64,000 nt of DNA from Burkholderiales bacterium (GCA_020851235.1 JADZDD010000035.1:434001-498000), one strand, 5' to 3'; positions 26,030-35,558 are shown, counted from the first letter of the stretch. Numbers and translations: made by a program. The notes: generated by a model from the letters alone, not told the origin.

Positions 26030-27076
26030 ATGGACATCACCGAGCTCCTGGCCTTTGCGGTCAAGAACAAGGCTTCCGACCTGCACCTTTCGGCCGGTCT
26101 CCCGCCGATGATCCGCGTGCACGGCGACATCCGGCGGATCAATCTGCCGCCGATGGAGCACGAGGACGTCCACGCCATGGTGTACGACATCATGAGCGAC
26201 GCGCAGCGCAAGCTCTACGAGGAGAACCTCGAGTGCGACTTCAGCTTCGCCGTGCCGAACCTCGCGCGCTTCCGCGTCAACGCCTTCGTGCAGCAGCGCG
26301 GCGCCGGCGCCGTGATGCGCACGATCCCGTCGAAGGTGCTCTCGCTCGAGGAGCTCAACGCGCCGAAGGTCTTCGCCGAGATGACGAACCGCCCGCGCGG
26401 TCTCATCCTGTGCACCGGGCCCACGGGCTCGGGCAAGTCGACCACGCTCGCCGCGATGGTCAACCACGTCAACGAGAACGCGTACGGCCACGTCCTCACG
26501 ATCGAGGACCCGATCGAGTTCCTGCACGAGTCGAAGAAGTGCCTCATCAACCAGCGTGAGGTCGGCCCGCACACGCTGTCGTTCGCCAACGCGCTGCGCA
26601 GCGCGCTGCGCGAGGACCCCGACTACATCCTGGTTGGCGAGATGCGCGACCTCGAGACGATCCGCCTCGCGCTGACCGCGGCGGAAACCGGGCACCTCGT
26701 GTTCGGCACCCTGCACACGAGCTCGGCGGCGAAGACGGTCGACCGCATCATCGACGTGTTCCCCGCAGCGGAAAAGGACATGGTGCGGGCGATGCTCTCC
26801 GAATCGCTGGTGTCGGTCATCTCGCAGACGCTGCTCAAGACGAAGGACGGGCAAGGGCGCATCGCCGCGCACGAGATCATGATCGGCACCCCGGCGATCC
26901 GCAACCTCATCCGCGAGAACAAGGTCGCGCAGATGTACTCGGCGATCCAGACGTCGCAGTCGGTGGGCATGCAAACGCTCGACCAGTGCCTGGTCGAGCT
27001 CGTTCGTCGCAACCAGATCAACATCGCCGAAGCCCGCAATCGCGCGGTCAACAAGGACCTCTTCATGGGCGGCTGA
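26030..27076 (+). CDS. pilT: Type IV pilus retraction ATPase PilT
   Basis: A 348-residue hexameric ATPase that powers pilus retraction for twitching, DNA uptake and surface sensing. Walker A is GPTGSGKST at 130-138; TIEDPIEF is the Asp box, LVGEMRDLETI is Walker B and LVFGTLHTSSA the His box. AIRNLIRENK near residue 290 is the PilT signature. An AGGA ribosome site lies six bases before ATG 26030. It is followed 95 bp later by pilU. Confidence 0.98.
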   Translation: MDITELLAFAVKNKASDLHLSAGLPPMIRVHGDIRRINLPPMEHEDVHAMVYDIMSDAQRKLYEENLECDFSFAVPNLARFRVNAFVQQRGAGAVMRTIPSKVLSLEELNAPKVFAEMTNRPRGLILCTGPTGSGKSTTLAAMVNHVNENAYGHVLTIEDPIEFLHESKKCLINQREVGPHTLSFANALRSALREDPDYILVGEMRDLETIRLALTAAETGHLVFGTLHTSSAAKTVDRIIDVFPAAEKDMVRAMLSESLVSVISQTLLKTKDGQGRIAAHEIMIGTPAIRNLIRENKVAQMYSAIQTSQSVGMQTLDQCLVELVRRNQINIAEARNRAVNKDLFMGG

Positions 27077-27171
27077 CCCGCGACCCCGCCGGATGCCGGC
27101 GGCGGCGCGGCCGCACCCCGCGACGACCCGGCGGATCCGATCACCCACGCCTTCGACCTGGACGCCCCGAC

Positions 27172-28335
27172 ATGGAACGCGAACGCGCCACCAAGTTCAT
27201 CCACGAGCTCCTCGACCTGCTCACGAAGCAGAACGGGTCGGACCTCTTCATCACCGCGAGCTTCCCGCCGGCGATCAAGGTCGACGGCAAGATCACCCCG
27301 GTGTCGAAGACACAGCTGTCGCCGCAGCACACGATCGAGCTCGTGCGCAGCGTCATGAACGACAAGCAGGCGGCGGAGTTCGAAGCCACGCGCGAATGCA
27401 ACTTCGCGATCAGCCCGCCGGGCATCGGCCGCTTCCGCGTCAACGCCTTCGTACAGCAGGGCCGTGTCGGGATGGTGCTGCGGACGATCACGACGCACAT
27501 CCCGAAGTTCGAGGAGCTCGGCCTGCCGCCCGTGCTGAAGGACGTGATCATGTCCAAGCGCGGCATCATGATGTTCATCGGCGCCACCGGCTGCGGCAAG
27601 TCGACGTCGATGGCCTCGCTGCTGGGCTACCGCAACGAGAACAGCTACGGCCACATCATCACGATCGAGGATCCGATCGAGTTCGTCCACGAGCACATCA
27701 ACTGCATCATCACGCAGCGCGAGGTGGGCGTGGACACCGACGACTGGCAGGTCGCGCTCAAGAACACGCTGCGCCAGGCGCCCGACGTGATCCTGATCGG
27801 CGAGGTGCGCGAGCGCGAGACGATGGACTACGCGATCAGCTTCGCGGAGACCGGCCACCTGTGCCTCGCCACGCTGCACGCGAACAGCACCAACCAGGCG
27901 CTCGACCGCATCATCAACTTCTTCCCGGAAGAGCGGCGCGCCCAGCTCCTGATGGACCTGTCGCTCAACGTCCGCGCGTTCGTCGCACAGCGCCTCATTC
28001 CGCGCCGCGACGGGCGCGGCCGCGTCCCGGCGGTCGAGGTGATGCTCAATTCGCCGCTCATCTCCGACCTCATCTTCAAGGGCGACGTCGGTGGCATCAA
28101 GGACATCATGAAGCGCTCACGCGAGCTCGGGATGCAGACCTTCGACCAGTCGCTGTTCGATCTGTACGAAGCCGGCCTCATCACCTACGAGGATGCCCTG
28201 CGCAACGCCGACTCCCTGAACGACCTGCGCCTCGAGATCAAGCTGCACGGCAAGGAGGCCAAGAACCGCAACGTCTTCTCGGGTCTCGGCAACATGGACA
28301 TCGTGCAGGATCAGCAGAGCAACTCGGTCATCTGA
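27172..28335 (+). CDS. pilU: PilT-like retraction ATPase PilU
   Basis: A 387-residue paralogue of PilT that assists retraction against load. Walker A is GATGCGKS at 137-144; TIEDPIEFVHEH, LIGEVRERETM and LATLHANSTNQ follow. It has the longer C-terminal tail typical of PilU (about 30 residues after EALRNADS). ATG 27172 matches the family start. Confidence 0.97.
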   Translation: MERERATKFIHELLDLLTKQNGSDLFITASFPPAIKVDGKITPVSKTQLSPQHTIELVRSVMNDKQAAEFEATRECNFAISPPGIGRFRVNAFVQQGRVGMVLRTITTHIPKFEELGLPPVLKDVIMSKRGIMMFIGATGCGKSTSMASLLGYRNENSYGHIITIEDPIEFVHEHINCIITQREVGVDTDDWQVALKNTLRQAPDVILIGEVRERETMDYAISFAETGHLCLATLHANSTNQALDRIINFFPEERRAQLLMDLSLNVRAFVAQRLIPRRDGRGRVPAVEVMLNSPLISDLIFKGDVGGIKDIMKRSRELGMQTFDQSLFDLYEAGLITYEDALRNADSLNDLRLEIKLHGKEAKNRNVFSGLGNMDIVQDQQSNSVI

Positions 28336-28405
28336 CCGCGCGCGATCCGCTGCGCCGCGTGGCGGCGCGCGGCGGCGTCCGGTGATCGAGTCGGCGCGGC
28401 GCGCG

Positions 28406-29185
28406 TCACACCGGCCGCGACAGCAGGTTCACGTAGTCGTACGCGCTCGTCACGATCGTGCTCACCCGGTATTCGACGGGCTGCCCACCGAGCGCGATCG
28501 CGGTGCGACGCACCTGCAGGACCGGCGCCCCCGATGCAAGACCGAGGACGCGGGCGCTCGCCCGGTCGGCCGCCACGGCGCGCAACCGCTCGTGAACGTG
28601 GACGACGGTCACGCCGAACTCGCTTTGGTACAGACGATAGATCGTGCTCGCCCGCTCGCGCACGCGCTTTTCGGTGAGGCCGCGGAACATCGTCGCCGGA
28701 ATCACGATCCGGTCGTGGACGACCGCCGATCCCTGGAGCTTCAGCCGGTTCTCGATCGCGAAGGCCGGCGTGCCGATGCGAGTGGCCAGTGCCGTGGCCG
28801 TGTCGTCGTCCATCCGGATCCGCTCGAACGACAGGAAATCGACCACCGGCGCCTCGCGTCGCCCGTCGCTGCGCTCGACGTGGAAGAACTGGAACAGGAA
28901 CCGGTCGCGCGTGTGCGTGGCAACGAAGGTGCCCCGGCCCTGACGCCGCACCAGGATATGTTCGTTCACGAGGTCGTCGACGGCACGCCGTAGCGTGCCG
29001 ACCGAGACGCCGAACGCACCGGCGAGCGCGGTTTCGTTCGGCAGCGCCGCGCCTGGCGAGAGCTTGCCGTCCTCGATCGCGCGAAGCAGCGCGCGGCGCA
29101 CGGCACGGTACAGCGGCATGCCCGCCGCCTCTGGCGCGATCGGCGTGAAGCCGGCGGCGCGGCCCGGGGTCTTGTCGATCGGCAT
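28406..29185 (-). CDS. GntR/HutC-family regulator (UTRA domain), likely sulfolactate regulator
   Basis: A 259-residue repressor-type regulator. The winged helix-turn-helix spans about 25-90 (LYRAVRRALLRAIEDG, LPNETALAGAFGVSVGTLR, GRGTFV), followed by a UTRA ligand domain to the end (GLTEKRVRERASTIYRLY, VHVHERLRAVAADRASARVLGL, VSTIVTSAYDYV). It is divergent from suyA, 136 bp away, with an inverted repeat between. The most direct reading is that it responds to sulfolactate or a related acid and controls suyAB-slcC-comC. ATG 29185 is taken; a TTG seven codons upstream is possible. Confidence 0.9.
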   Translation of the reverse strand: MPIDKTPGRAAGFTPIAPEAAGMPLYRAVRRALLRAIEDGKLSPGAALPNETALAGAFGVSVGTLRRAVDDLVNEHILVRRQGRGTFVATHTRDRFLFQFFHVERSDGRREAPVVDFLSFERIRMDDDTATALATRIGTPAFAIENRLKLQGSAVVHDRIVIPATMFRGLTEKRVRERASTIYRLYQSEFGVTVVHVHERLRAVAADRASARVLGLASGAPVLQVRRTAIALGGQPVEYRVSTIVTSAYDYVNLLSRPV

Positions 29186-29222
29186 GCGCCGATTGTGCGG
29201 CAGCAAGGGGCAACCCGTCTAT

Positions 29223-29236
29223 ATCATCCATATGAT
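29223..29236. promoter_or_regulatory. Inverted repeat, candidate GntR operator
   Basis: ATCAT (29223-29227) and ATGAT (29232-29236) form an inverted repeat with a four-base centre, in an AT-rich patch of an otherwise GC-rich region. It lies five bases upstream of the proposed -35 element of suyA and between the two divergent genes. Confidence 0.4.
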
Positions 29237-29240
29237 GTGA

Positions 29241-29269
29241 TTGACGGGCCGGGCCTTGCTCACGATACT
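29241..29269 (+). promoter_or_regulatory. Sigma-70-type promoter for suyAB-slcC-comC
   Basis: TTGACG (29241-29246) and GATACT (29264-29269) are 17 bases apart, matching the consensus at 5/6 and 4/6. The suyA start codon at 29322 lies about 45 bases after the expected transcription start and has its own AGAGGAG ribosome site. Confidence 0.5.
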
Positions 29270-29321
29270 TGGCGCCGATGATCCCGAACGGGCCTCGTGC
29301 GAGGCAGAAGAGGAGCGAACG

Positions 29322-29603
29322 ATGATTCATTTCGTATTGCACGACGCGAACGACAGCGTGGCCGTGGTCGTCGTCGAGGGCGTCAAGGCCGGCATGGACC
29401 TGTCCGGTTGGATCATGGACGAGGACCGCACGACGCGGATCACCGCGAAGCAGGACATCCCGATCGGCCACAAGGTCGCACTGCGCGACATGGCGGTCGG
29501 CGACACGGTGATCAAGTACGGGCTCGACATGGGCAAGGTCGTCGCGCCGATCCACGCGGGCGAGCATGCCCACGTCCACAACATCAAGACCAAGCGCTGG
29601 TAG
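29322..29603 (+). CDS. suyA: (R)-sulfolactate sulfo-lyase small subunit SuyA (SAF domain)
   Basis: A 93-residue SAF-domain protein, the small subunit of the UxaA-type lyases. [28 protein letters not shown] and the ending [12 protein letters not shown] fit SuyA of sulfolactate degraders. SuyAB splits (R)-3-sulfolactate to pyruvate and sulfite in the cytoplasm. It has an AGAGGAG ribosome site and is followed 16 bp later by the large subunit. The alternative is a two-subunit altronate/galactarate dehydratase; the downstream dehydrogenase pair favours sulfolactate. Confidence 0.85.
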   Translation: MIHFVLHDANDSVAVVVVEGVKAGMDLSGWIMDEDRTTRITAKQDIPIGHKVALRDMAVGDTVIKYGLDMGKVVAPIHAGEHAHVHNIKTKRW

Positions 29604-29619
29604 GAAGGGGGCGACAGTC

Positions 29620-30795
29620 ATGGCAGTGATTGGCAAGGACACGACTTTCCTGGGCTACCGGCGCGAGAACGGCCGCGTCGGCGTGCGCAACCACGTCATC
29701 ATCCTGCCGCTGGACGACCTGTCCAACGCGGCAGCCGAGGCGGTGGCGCACAACATCAAGGGCACGATGGCGATCCCGCATCCGTACGGGCGGTTGCAGT
29801 TCGGGGCGGACCTGGAACTGCATTTCCGCACGCTGATCGGAACGGGCCGCAATCCGAACGTGGCGGCCGTGGTCGTGATCGGAATCGAGGAAGGCTGGAC
29901 GCAGAAGGTCGTCGACGGCATCAAGGCGACCGGGAAGCCGGTGTGCGGCTTCGGCATCGAATTGCACGGTGATCACGACACGATCATGCGGGCGAGCAAG
30001 GCGGCTCGCGAGTACGTGCAATGGGCGAGCGAGAAGCAGCGCGAGCGCTGCCCGATCTCGGAGCTTTGGGTCAGCACGAAGTGCGGCGAGAGCGATACGA
30101 CGAGCGGCTGCGGCTCGAATCCGTCGGTCGGCAATGCCTTCGACAAGCTCCATGCGCTGGGCAACTACCTGTGCTTCGGCGAGACCACCGAGATCACCGG
30201 CGGCGAGCAGATCGTCGCGGCGCGCTGCGCCAACGACGCGGTGCGCGAGCGGTTCATGTTCATGTTCAACCGCTATCAGGAAGTCATCGACCGGCACAAG
30301 ACGAGCGACCTGTCCGACAGCCAGCCGACCAAGGGCAACATCGCCGGCGGCCTCACCACGATCGAGGAGAAGGCGCTCGGCAACATCCAGAAGATCGGCA
30401 AGAAGTGCACCGTCGACGGCGTGATCGACAAGGCGGAGATGCCGACGCATCCCGGCCTGTGGTTCATGGACTCGTCGAGCGCCGCCGCCGAGATGGTGAC
30501 GCTGTGCGCCGCTTCGGGCTACGTCGTCCACTTCTTCCCGACCGGACAGGGTAACGTGATCGGCAACCCGATCCTGCCGGTGATCAAGCTCTGCGCGAAC
30601 CCGCGCACCGTGCGCACGATGAGCGAGCACATCGACGTCGACGTGACGGGGCTCTTGCAGCGCGAGATGACGCTCGACCAGGCAGGCGACAAGCTGCTCG
30701 TGTGCATGCTGCGCACCGCGAACGGACGCCTCACCGCGGCCGAAGCGCTGGGTCACCGCGAGTTCGTGCTGACGCGCCTGTACGAGAGCGCGTGA
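29620..30795 (+). CDS. suyB: (R)-sulfolactate sulfo-lyase large subunit SuyB
   Basis: A 391-residue UxaA-family large subunit, expected to hold an iron site. Landmarks in order: [39 protein letters not shown] with three cysteines, [31 protein letters not shown] and [14 protein letters not shown]. The cut-down two-gene form (93 + 391 residues), rather than a single 500-residue altronate dehydratase, is how SuyAB occurs. Product release is pyruvate plus sulfite. It is followed 40 bp later by slcC. Confidence 0.85.
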   Translation: MAVIGKDTTFLGYRRENGRVGVRNHVIILPLDDLSNAAAEAVAHNIKGTMAIPHPYGRLQFGADLELHFRTLIGTGRNPNVAAVVVIGIEEGWTQKVVDGIKATGKPVCGFGIELHGDHDTIMRASKAAREYVQWASEKQRERCPISELWVSTKCGESDTTSGCGSNPSVGNAFDKLHALGNYLCFGETTEITGGEQIVAARCANDAVRERFMFMFNRYQEVIDRHKTSDLSDSQPTKGNIAGGLTTIEEKALGNIQKIGKKCTVDGVIDKAEMPTHPGLWFMDSSSAAAEMVTLCAASGYVVHFFPTGQGNVIGNPILPVIKLCANPRTVRTMSEHIDVDVTGLLQREMTLDQAGDKLLVCMLRTANGRLTAAEALGHREFVLTRLYESA

Positions 30796-30835
30796 GCGCC
30801 GCGGCCCGCGGGCGCCACCCTTCGGGACGCGCGTG

Positions 30836-31762
30836 ATGAGCCGGATCGTCGTCACCGAGTTCATGGACGAGCGCGCGGTCGCGAAGCTCGCGGCGCGGCA
30901 CGACGTCGTCTACGACGCCACACTCGTCGACGATGCGCCGCGTCTCGCGCGCGAAGCCGCGCGCTGCGACGCGATCGTCGTGCGCAACCGCACGCAGGTG
31001 CGCGGCGCGCTCCTCGACGCGCTCGCGAACTGCCGCGTCGTCGGCCGCCTGGGTGTGGGACTCGACAACATCGACGTGGCAGCCTGCGAGGCGAAGGGGA
31101 TGCGGGTCATTCCCGCGACCGGCGCCAACGCGCTCGCCGTGGCCGAATACGTCGTCGGCGTCGCGCTCGTGCTCCTGCGCGGGGTCTACGCCTCGACGGC
31201 GCGTGTTGCCGCCGGCCAGTGGCCGCGCACCGCGCTGTCGTCCGGACGCGAGATCGCCGGCAAGACGCTGGGTCTCGTCGGCTTCGGGTCGATCGGACAA
31301 CTGACCGCGCAGCGCGCACGCGCGCTTGGCATGTCGGTGCAAGCCTGCGACGCCATGCTTGCGGCAGACCACCCGGCATACGCCGAGAACGGCGTCACCG
31401 CGACGTCGCTCGACGCGGTCGTCCAGACGTCCGACGTCGTGAGCCTCCACGTCCCGCTCGTCGCCTCGACGCGGGGTCTCTTCTCTGCCGCGCGCATCGC
31501 CGCGATGAAGCCCGGCGCCGTGCTCGTGAACACCGCGCGTGGCGACATCGTCGATGAAGTGGCGCTCGCGCAGGCGCTGAAGGAAGGCCGCATCGGCGGC
31601 GCCGCGCTCGACGTCTTCGGCACCGAGCCGCTGCCCGCCTCGCCGCATTTCGAGGGCTGCCCGAACCTCATCCTCACGCCCCACGTCGCCGGCGTCACGG
31701 CAGAGGCGAACGAGCGCGTGAGCTTCCTCATCGCGGACAAGGTGCTGGAGGCGCTGGCATGA
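30836..31762 (+). CDS. slcC: D-2-hydroxyacid dehydrogenase family, likely (S)-sulfolactate dehydrogenase SlcC
   Basis: A 308-residue NAD-dependent dehydrogenase of the phosphoglycerate dehydrogenase family. GLVGFGSIGQ is the NAD site (about 145-154), and the catalytic set is Arg in NTARGDIVDE, Glu in DVFGTEPLP and His in LTPHVAG. In sulfolactate degraders SlcC oxidises (S)-sulfolactate to sulfopyruvate, which ComC reduces to the (R) form used by SuyAB. The opening RIVVTEFMDE fits that group. Its stop overlaps comC by an ATGA junction. A GTG one codon upstream is possible. Confidence 0.85.
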   Translation: MSRIVVTEFMDERAVAKLAARHDVVYDATLVDDAPRLAREAARCDAIVVRNRTQVRGALLDALANCRVVGRLGVGLDNIDVAACEAKGMRVIPATGANALAVAEYVVGVALVLLRGVYASTARVAAGQWPRTALSSGREIAGKTLGLVGFGSIGQLTAQRARALGMSVQACDAMLAADHPAYAENGVTATSLDAVVQTSDVVSLHVPLVASTRGLFSAARIAAMKPGAVLVNTARGDIVDEVALAQALKEGRIGGAALDVFGTEPLPASPHFEGCPNLILTPHVAGVTAEANERVSFLIADKVLEALA

Positions 31763-32757
31763 AACTGCCGCTCGCCGAGGCTCGGGCGATCGTCGCGAGC
31801 ACGCTCGAACGCGCCGGCGCGACGCCGGCGATGGCCGCCTCGACCGCGCGGGCGCTGGTGCTCGCCGAAGCGCAAGGTCTGGGTTCGCACGGGCTTGCGC
31901 GCGTGACGCAGTACGCGACGCACCTTCGCAACGGCCGCGTCGACGGCGCCGCGACGGCATCCGTCGCGCATCGCAAGGGTGCGGCGATCGTCGTCGACGC
32001 CGCGAGCGGTCTCGCCTTTCCCGCGTGCGACCTCGCGGTCCGCGAAGCGATCGCCGCGGCGCGCGAACACGGCATCGCGCTCGCCGGGGTCGTGCGCAGC
32101 CACCACTGTGGCGTCCTCGTCGATCACCTGCGACCCGCCGCAGCCGCCGGCATGGTCGGGCTCGGTTTTGCGAACTCGCCCGCGGCGATGCCTGCGGCCG
32201 GAGGCCGGCACCCGATCTTCGGCACCAATCCGATCGCCGCTGTGTTCCCGCGGCGCGCTGCCGATCCCCTGGCCATCGACCTTAGCCTGTCGGAGATCGC
32301 GCGCGGCAAGGTCATGGTCGCGGCCAGGGAAGGCAAGCCGATTCCTCACGGCTGGGCGCTGGACGCCAAGGGGCAGCCGACGACCGACGCGAAGGCCGCG
32401 CTCGAAGGATCGATGCTGCCGATCGGCGCGGCAACGTCGCCCAAGGGCGCCATGCTGGCGCTCATCGTCGAACTGCTCGTGACCGCGCTCATCGGCGGCC
32501 GCTACGGCTTCGAGGCGTCGAGCTTCTTCGTCGACGAGGGCGACCGTCCCGGGATCGGCCAGACGTTCGTCGTGATCGACCCGGGCGCGCTTGCCGGCAG
32601 CGACGCGTACCTCGATCGCCTCGAGGTCCTGGTCACCGAAATGCTGCAAGACGAAGGCGTGCGGCTCCCCGGTGCGCGACGCGAGGCGCTCCTGCGCCGG
32701 GCCGAACAGGAGGGGATCGAGGTCCCCGACGACCTCGTCCGCCGCGCCCAACAGTAA
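31759..32757 (+). CDS. comC: Malate/L-lactate (Ldh2) family, likely (R)-sulfolactate dehydrogenase ComC
   Basis: A 332-residue NAD(P)-dependent oxidoreductase of the Ldh2/YlbC fold, unrelated to SlcC. SHGLARVTQYATHLRNG, the catalytic His region VRSHHCGVLVDHL, GLGFANSPAAM and HPIFGTNPIAAVFP are family landmarks. ComC interconverts sulfopyruvate and (R)-sulfolactate. Together with SlcC it would act as a two-step racemase feeding SuyAB. It overlaps slcC by four bases and is the last gene of the cluster. Confidence 0.85.
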   Translation: MKLPLAEARAIVASTLERAGATPAMAASTARALVLAEAQGLGSHGLARVTQYATHLRNGRVDGAATASVAHRKGAAIVVDAASGLAFPACDLAVREAIAAAREHGIALAGVVRSHHCGVLVDHLRPAAAAGMVGLGFANSPAAMPAAGGRHPIFGTNPIAAVFPRRAADPLAIDLSLSEIARGKVMVAAREGKPIPHGWALDAKGQPTTDAKAALEGSMLPIGAATSPKGAMLALIVELLVTALIGGRYGFEASSFFVDEGDRPGIGQTFVVIDPGALAGSDAYLDRLEVLVTEMLQDEGVRLPGARREALLRRAEQEGIEVPDDLVRRAQQ

Positions 32758-32796
32758 CCCCAGGTCGGCGCCGCGATTCGATGGCAGAATAGCGGG

Positions 32797-33159
32797 GTGA
32801 ATCCGACCAACATCGTCCTGCACAACCGCTCGCGCGTCCTCGAGATCACCTTCGACGACGGGCACACGTACAAGCTGCCCTACGAGTTCCTCCGCGTGCA
32901 TTCCCCGTCGGCCGAGGTGCGCGGCCATGGTCGCGGCCAGGAGCGTCTCCAGGCGGGCAAGCGCGAGGTGACGATCACCACCGTCGAGCCGGTGGGGTAC
33001 TACGCGATCCGCCCGACGTTCTCCGATGGCCACAACTCGGGCATCTACTCCTGGGAGTACCTGCACGAGATCGCGGTGAGCCAGGACAAGCTGTGGAACG
33101 ACTACCTCGCCCGCCTCGCCGCAGCCGGCGCGAGCCGCGATCCGAAGCCCAAGTCATGA
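32797..33159 (+). CDS. DUF971 family protein
   Basis: A 120-residue protein of the DUF971 / gamma-butyrobetaine hydroxylase N-terminal-like family. [32 protein letters not shown] and [23 protein letters not shown] are the characteristic parts. It starts with GTG 32797. In betaproteobacteria it commonly sits directly upstream of ubiE, as here, with an ATGA overlap; its biochemical role is unknown. Confidence 0.9.
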   Translation: MNPTNIVLHNRSRVLEITFDDGHTYKLPYEFLRVHSPSAEVRGHGRGQERLQAGKREVTITTVEPVGYYAIRPTFSDGHNSGIYSWEYLHEIAVSQDKLWNDYLARLAAAGASRDPKPKS

Positions 33160-33950
33160 GCCCCGCGGACCCGCGCACCGCCACGGGCCACGCGAGCGCC
33201 GACGCTTCCGCGCCGGCGGACGAGCGCACGCACTTCGGTTACGAGGACGTCACCCCCGACGAGAAGACGCGCCGCGTGCGCGGCGTGTTCGACTCGGTCG
33301 CGGGCAAGTACGACGTCATGAACGACCTCATGTCGGGCGGACTGCACCGGCTGTGGAAGCGCTTCGCGGTCGATCTCGTGCCGCTCTTCGCCGGGCAGAA
33401 GGTGCTCGACCTCGCCGGCGGCACCGGAGACCTCGCGCGCCTTTTCGCGCGCAAGGTCGGTGCCACGGGGATGGTCGTGCATACCGACATCAACCACGCG
33501 ATGCTCGCCGCGGGTCGCGACCGGCTCATCGACGCCGGCGTCGTGCTGCCCGCCGTGCAGTGCGACGCCGAGGCGCTGCCGTTTCCGGCGCGCACGTTCG
33601 ATCTCGTGTCGATCGCCTTCGGGCTGCGCAACGTCACGCGCAAGGAGCGCGCGCTCGCCGAGATGCGCCGCGTGCTGCGCCCGGGCGGCGCGGCGGTCGT
33701 CCTCGAGTTCTCGAAGGTCGCGGCACCGCTCGCCCCGGTGTACGACTGGTACAGCTTCAGCGTGCTGCCACGCATCGGCAGGATCGTCGCCCAGGACGAG
33801 GCGAGCTACCGCTACCTCGCCGAGTCGATCCGCATGCATCCCGACCAGGCGGGGCTCGTCGCGATGATGGAACACGCGGGCTTCGACAAGGTCGACTATC
33901 ACAACCTCACCGCCGGTGTGGTCGCCGTCCACGTCGGCCGTGTGTACTGA
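33156..33950 (+). CDS. ubiE: Ubiquinone/menaquinone C-methyltransferase UbiE
   Basis: A 264-residue SAM methyltransferase of ubiquinone synthesis. It has an N-terminal extension of about 25 residues, then [38 protein letters not shown], the SAM motif [23 protein letters not shown] and the C-terminal VVAVHVG. It opens the ubiE-Tim44-ubiJ-ubiB cluster and is translationally coupled to the DUF971 gene. Confidence 0.97.
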   Translation: MSPADPRTATGHASADASAPADERTHFGYEDVTPDEKTRRVRGVFDSVAGKYDVMNDLMSGGLHRLWKRFAVDLVPLFAGQKVLDLAGGTGDLARLFARKVGATGMVVHTDINHAMLAAGRDRLIDAGVVLPAVQCDAEALPFPARTFDLVSIAFGLRNVTRKERALAEMRRVLRPGGAAVVLEFSKVAAPLAPVYDWYSFSVLPRIGRIVAQDEASYRYLAESIRMHPDQAGLVAMMEHAGFDKVDYHNLTAGVVAVHVGRVY

Positions 33951-34063
33951 TCTTGACCCCGATGCGCGCGACCTCGCGCGCATCGGTTGATTTCGCGCAC
34001 GACCTGCGCAACATTGGCAGCGACGGCAACCCCGCCGCCTGCCGCTTTTCTGGAGCGATCGCA

Positions 34064-34981
34064 ATGAAGAGAGCTTTCATCATCGCCGCTGCACTCGTCG
34101 CCGCCACCGCCTGGCTCGGTGCCGACCTCGCCGAAGCGAGGCGCATGGGCGGAGCCCGCAGCTTCGGGGCGCAGCGCCAGATGGCGCCGCAGTCGGCACC
34201 GACCACGCCGGGCGCACCGAGTGCCGCACCGGCCCAGCCCGCGATGGGAGCGGCGGCGAAGGCCGCCGGCGCCGCGCCGGCCGCGGCCGGCGCGTCACGC
34301 TGGCTGGGGCCGATCGCAGGGCTCGCCGCAGGGCTCGGGCTCGCCGCACTCATGTCACACCTCGGCCTGTCCGAGGCGTTCGGCAGCTTCCTCCTGCTCG
34401 CACTCATCGTCGTGGCCGGCGTCTTCATTGCGCGTGCGCTGCTGCGCCGCGGCGCGTCGCAGCAGGGAAGCCCGCTGCGGTACGCCGGCAATGCGCCCGG
34501 GCGCGTCGAGCCCGGCCTGCCGCGCGGCGAGAGCCGCTTCGAGCCGGTGGCGGCAAGCCCCTCCGCCGCGAGCAGCGTCACCGCCGTACCCGCCAATCGC
34601 TTCCCTCCCGGCTTTCATCCCGGGCCGTTCATCGAGCAGGCCAAGCGCCAGTTCCGCGCGCTGCAGTCCGCGTACGATCGCGGCGACCGCGACGCGCTGT
34701 CCGAGGTGATGACGCCTGAGATGTTCGCCGAGATCTCGCGCGAGATCGCCGAACGCGGCAACCACGTGCCCACCGACATCGCGCGCCTCGATGCCGAGAT
34801 CCTCGAGGCCACGACCGAAGGTCGCCAGCACTGGCTGTCCGTGCGCTTCACGGGCGAACTGCGCGAGGACGGTGCGATGCTCCCGAAGCCATTCGAGGAA
34901 GTGTGGAACCTCGTCAAGCCGGTCGACGATTCCTCGGGCTGGCTCCTGGCCGGCATCCAGCAAACGCATGCGATGGCCTGA
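34064..34981 (+). CDS. Tim44-like domain membrane protein
   Basis: A 305-residue protein with a signal peptide or anchor (1-25), an Ala/Pro-rich linker, two hydrophobic segments near 82-99 and 106-123, and a C-terminal Tim44-like domain (about 170-300) with AKRQFRALQSAYDRGD, EMFAEISREIAERGNH and PFEEVWNLVKPVDDSSGWLLAGIQQ. The homologous mitochondrial domain binds the inner membrane; in bacteria the role is unknown. It sits between ubiE and ubiJ, its usual place. Its end overlaps ubiJ by 14 bp. Ribosome site GGAGC eight bases before ATG 34064. Confidence 0.9.
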   Translation: MKRAFIIAAALVAATAWLGADLAEARRMGGARSFGAQRQMAPQSAPTTPGAPSAAPAQPAMGAAAKAAGAAPAAAGASRWLGPIAGLAAGLGLAALMSHLGLSEAFGSFLLLALIVVAGVFIARALLRRGASQQGSPLRYAGNAPGRVEPGLPRGESRFEPVAASPSAASSVTAVPANRFPPGFHPGPFIEQAKRQFRALQSAYDRGDRDALSEVMTPEMFAEISREIAERGNHVPTDIARLDAEILEATTEGRQHWLSVRFTGELREDGAMLPKPFEEVWNLVKPVDDSSGWLLAGIQQTHAMA

Positions 34982-35558
34982 TCCCGCCGCGGGTCCGGCC
35001 CGCCTTGCCAATCGCGCGCTCGCCGACCAGGCCTGGGCGCGCGAGCGGCTCCTGCCCTTCGCCGGACGCACGTTCGCGCTGCGTCTGGGCGTCGCCGGCG
35101 GCCGGTGGACGATCGCCGCGGATGGCAGCTTCACGCCGGCGGCCGCCGACGCCGCGACCGACCTGCGCCTTGCGCTGTCGCCGCTTGCCGTGCCGGCGTT
35201 CCTCGCCGATCCCGCACGCTGGAACGAATTCGTGCGCGAGGATGGGGATGCCGGGTTTGGCGGCGCGCTGAAAGACATCGCGCGCACGCTGCCGTGGCTC
35301 GTCGAGGAAGCGTTTGCGCGGGCGTTCGGTGCGGTCGCGGGGCAGCGTATCGCCGACGCCGGGCGGCACCTCCTCGCCTTGCCCGAATACGTCACCCGCA
35401 AGCTCGGCGATAGCGCGGGCAGCTACGCCCGCGACGAGGCCCGGCTCATGGTTCGCGGCAGCGAGGCGCGCGCGCTGCGCGACGACATCGCGGCCGTGGC
35501 GCTGCGCGTCGATGCGCTCGCGGCGCGCATCGACGCCCTGGGGGCTCGCAGCGCATAA
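34968..35558 (+). CDS. ubiJ: Ubiquinone biosynthesis accessory factor UbiJ (SCP2 domain)
   Basis: A 196-residue protein with an SCP2 lipid-binding domain (about 15-100: LANRALADQAWARERL, FALRLGVAGGRWTIAADG, LRLALSPLAVPAFL) and a helical, likely coiled-coil C-terminus (VALRVDALAARIDAL). UbiJ scaffolds the soluble Ubi complex and presents its lipid intermediates. Placement between ubiE and ubiB confirms it. The start at ATG 34968 overlaps the Tim44-like gene. Confidence 0.92.
   Translation: MRWPDPAAGPARLANRALADQAWARERLLPFAGRTFALRLGVAGGRWTIAADGSFTPAAADAATDLRLALSPLAVPAFLADPARWNEFVREDGDAGFGGALKDIARTLPWLVEEAFARAFGAVAGQRIADAGRHLLALPEYVTRKLGDSAGSYARDEARLMVRGSEARALRDDIAAVALRVDALAARIDALGARSA

Noticed and set aside
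29322-30795. Altronate or galactarate dehydratase reading of the UxaA-like pair
   Set aside because: Kept only as an alternative: the split 93 + 391 residue form and the SlcC/ComC-like neighbours fit sulfolactate better.
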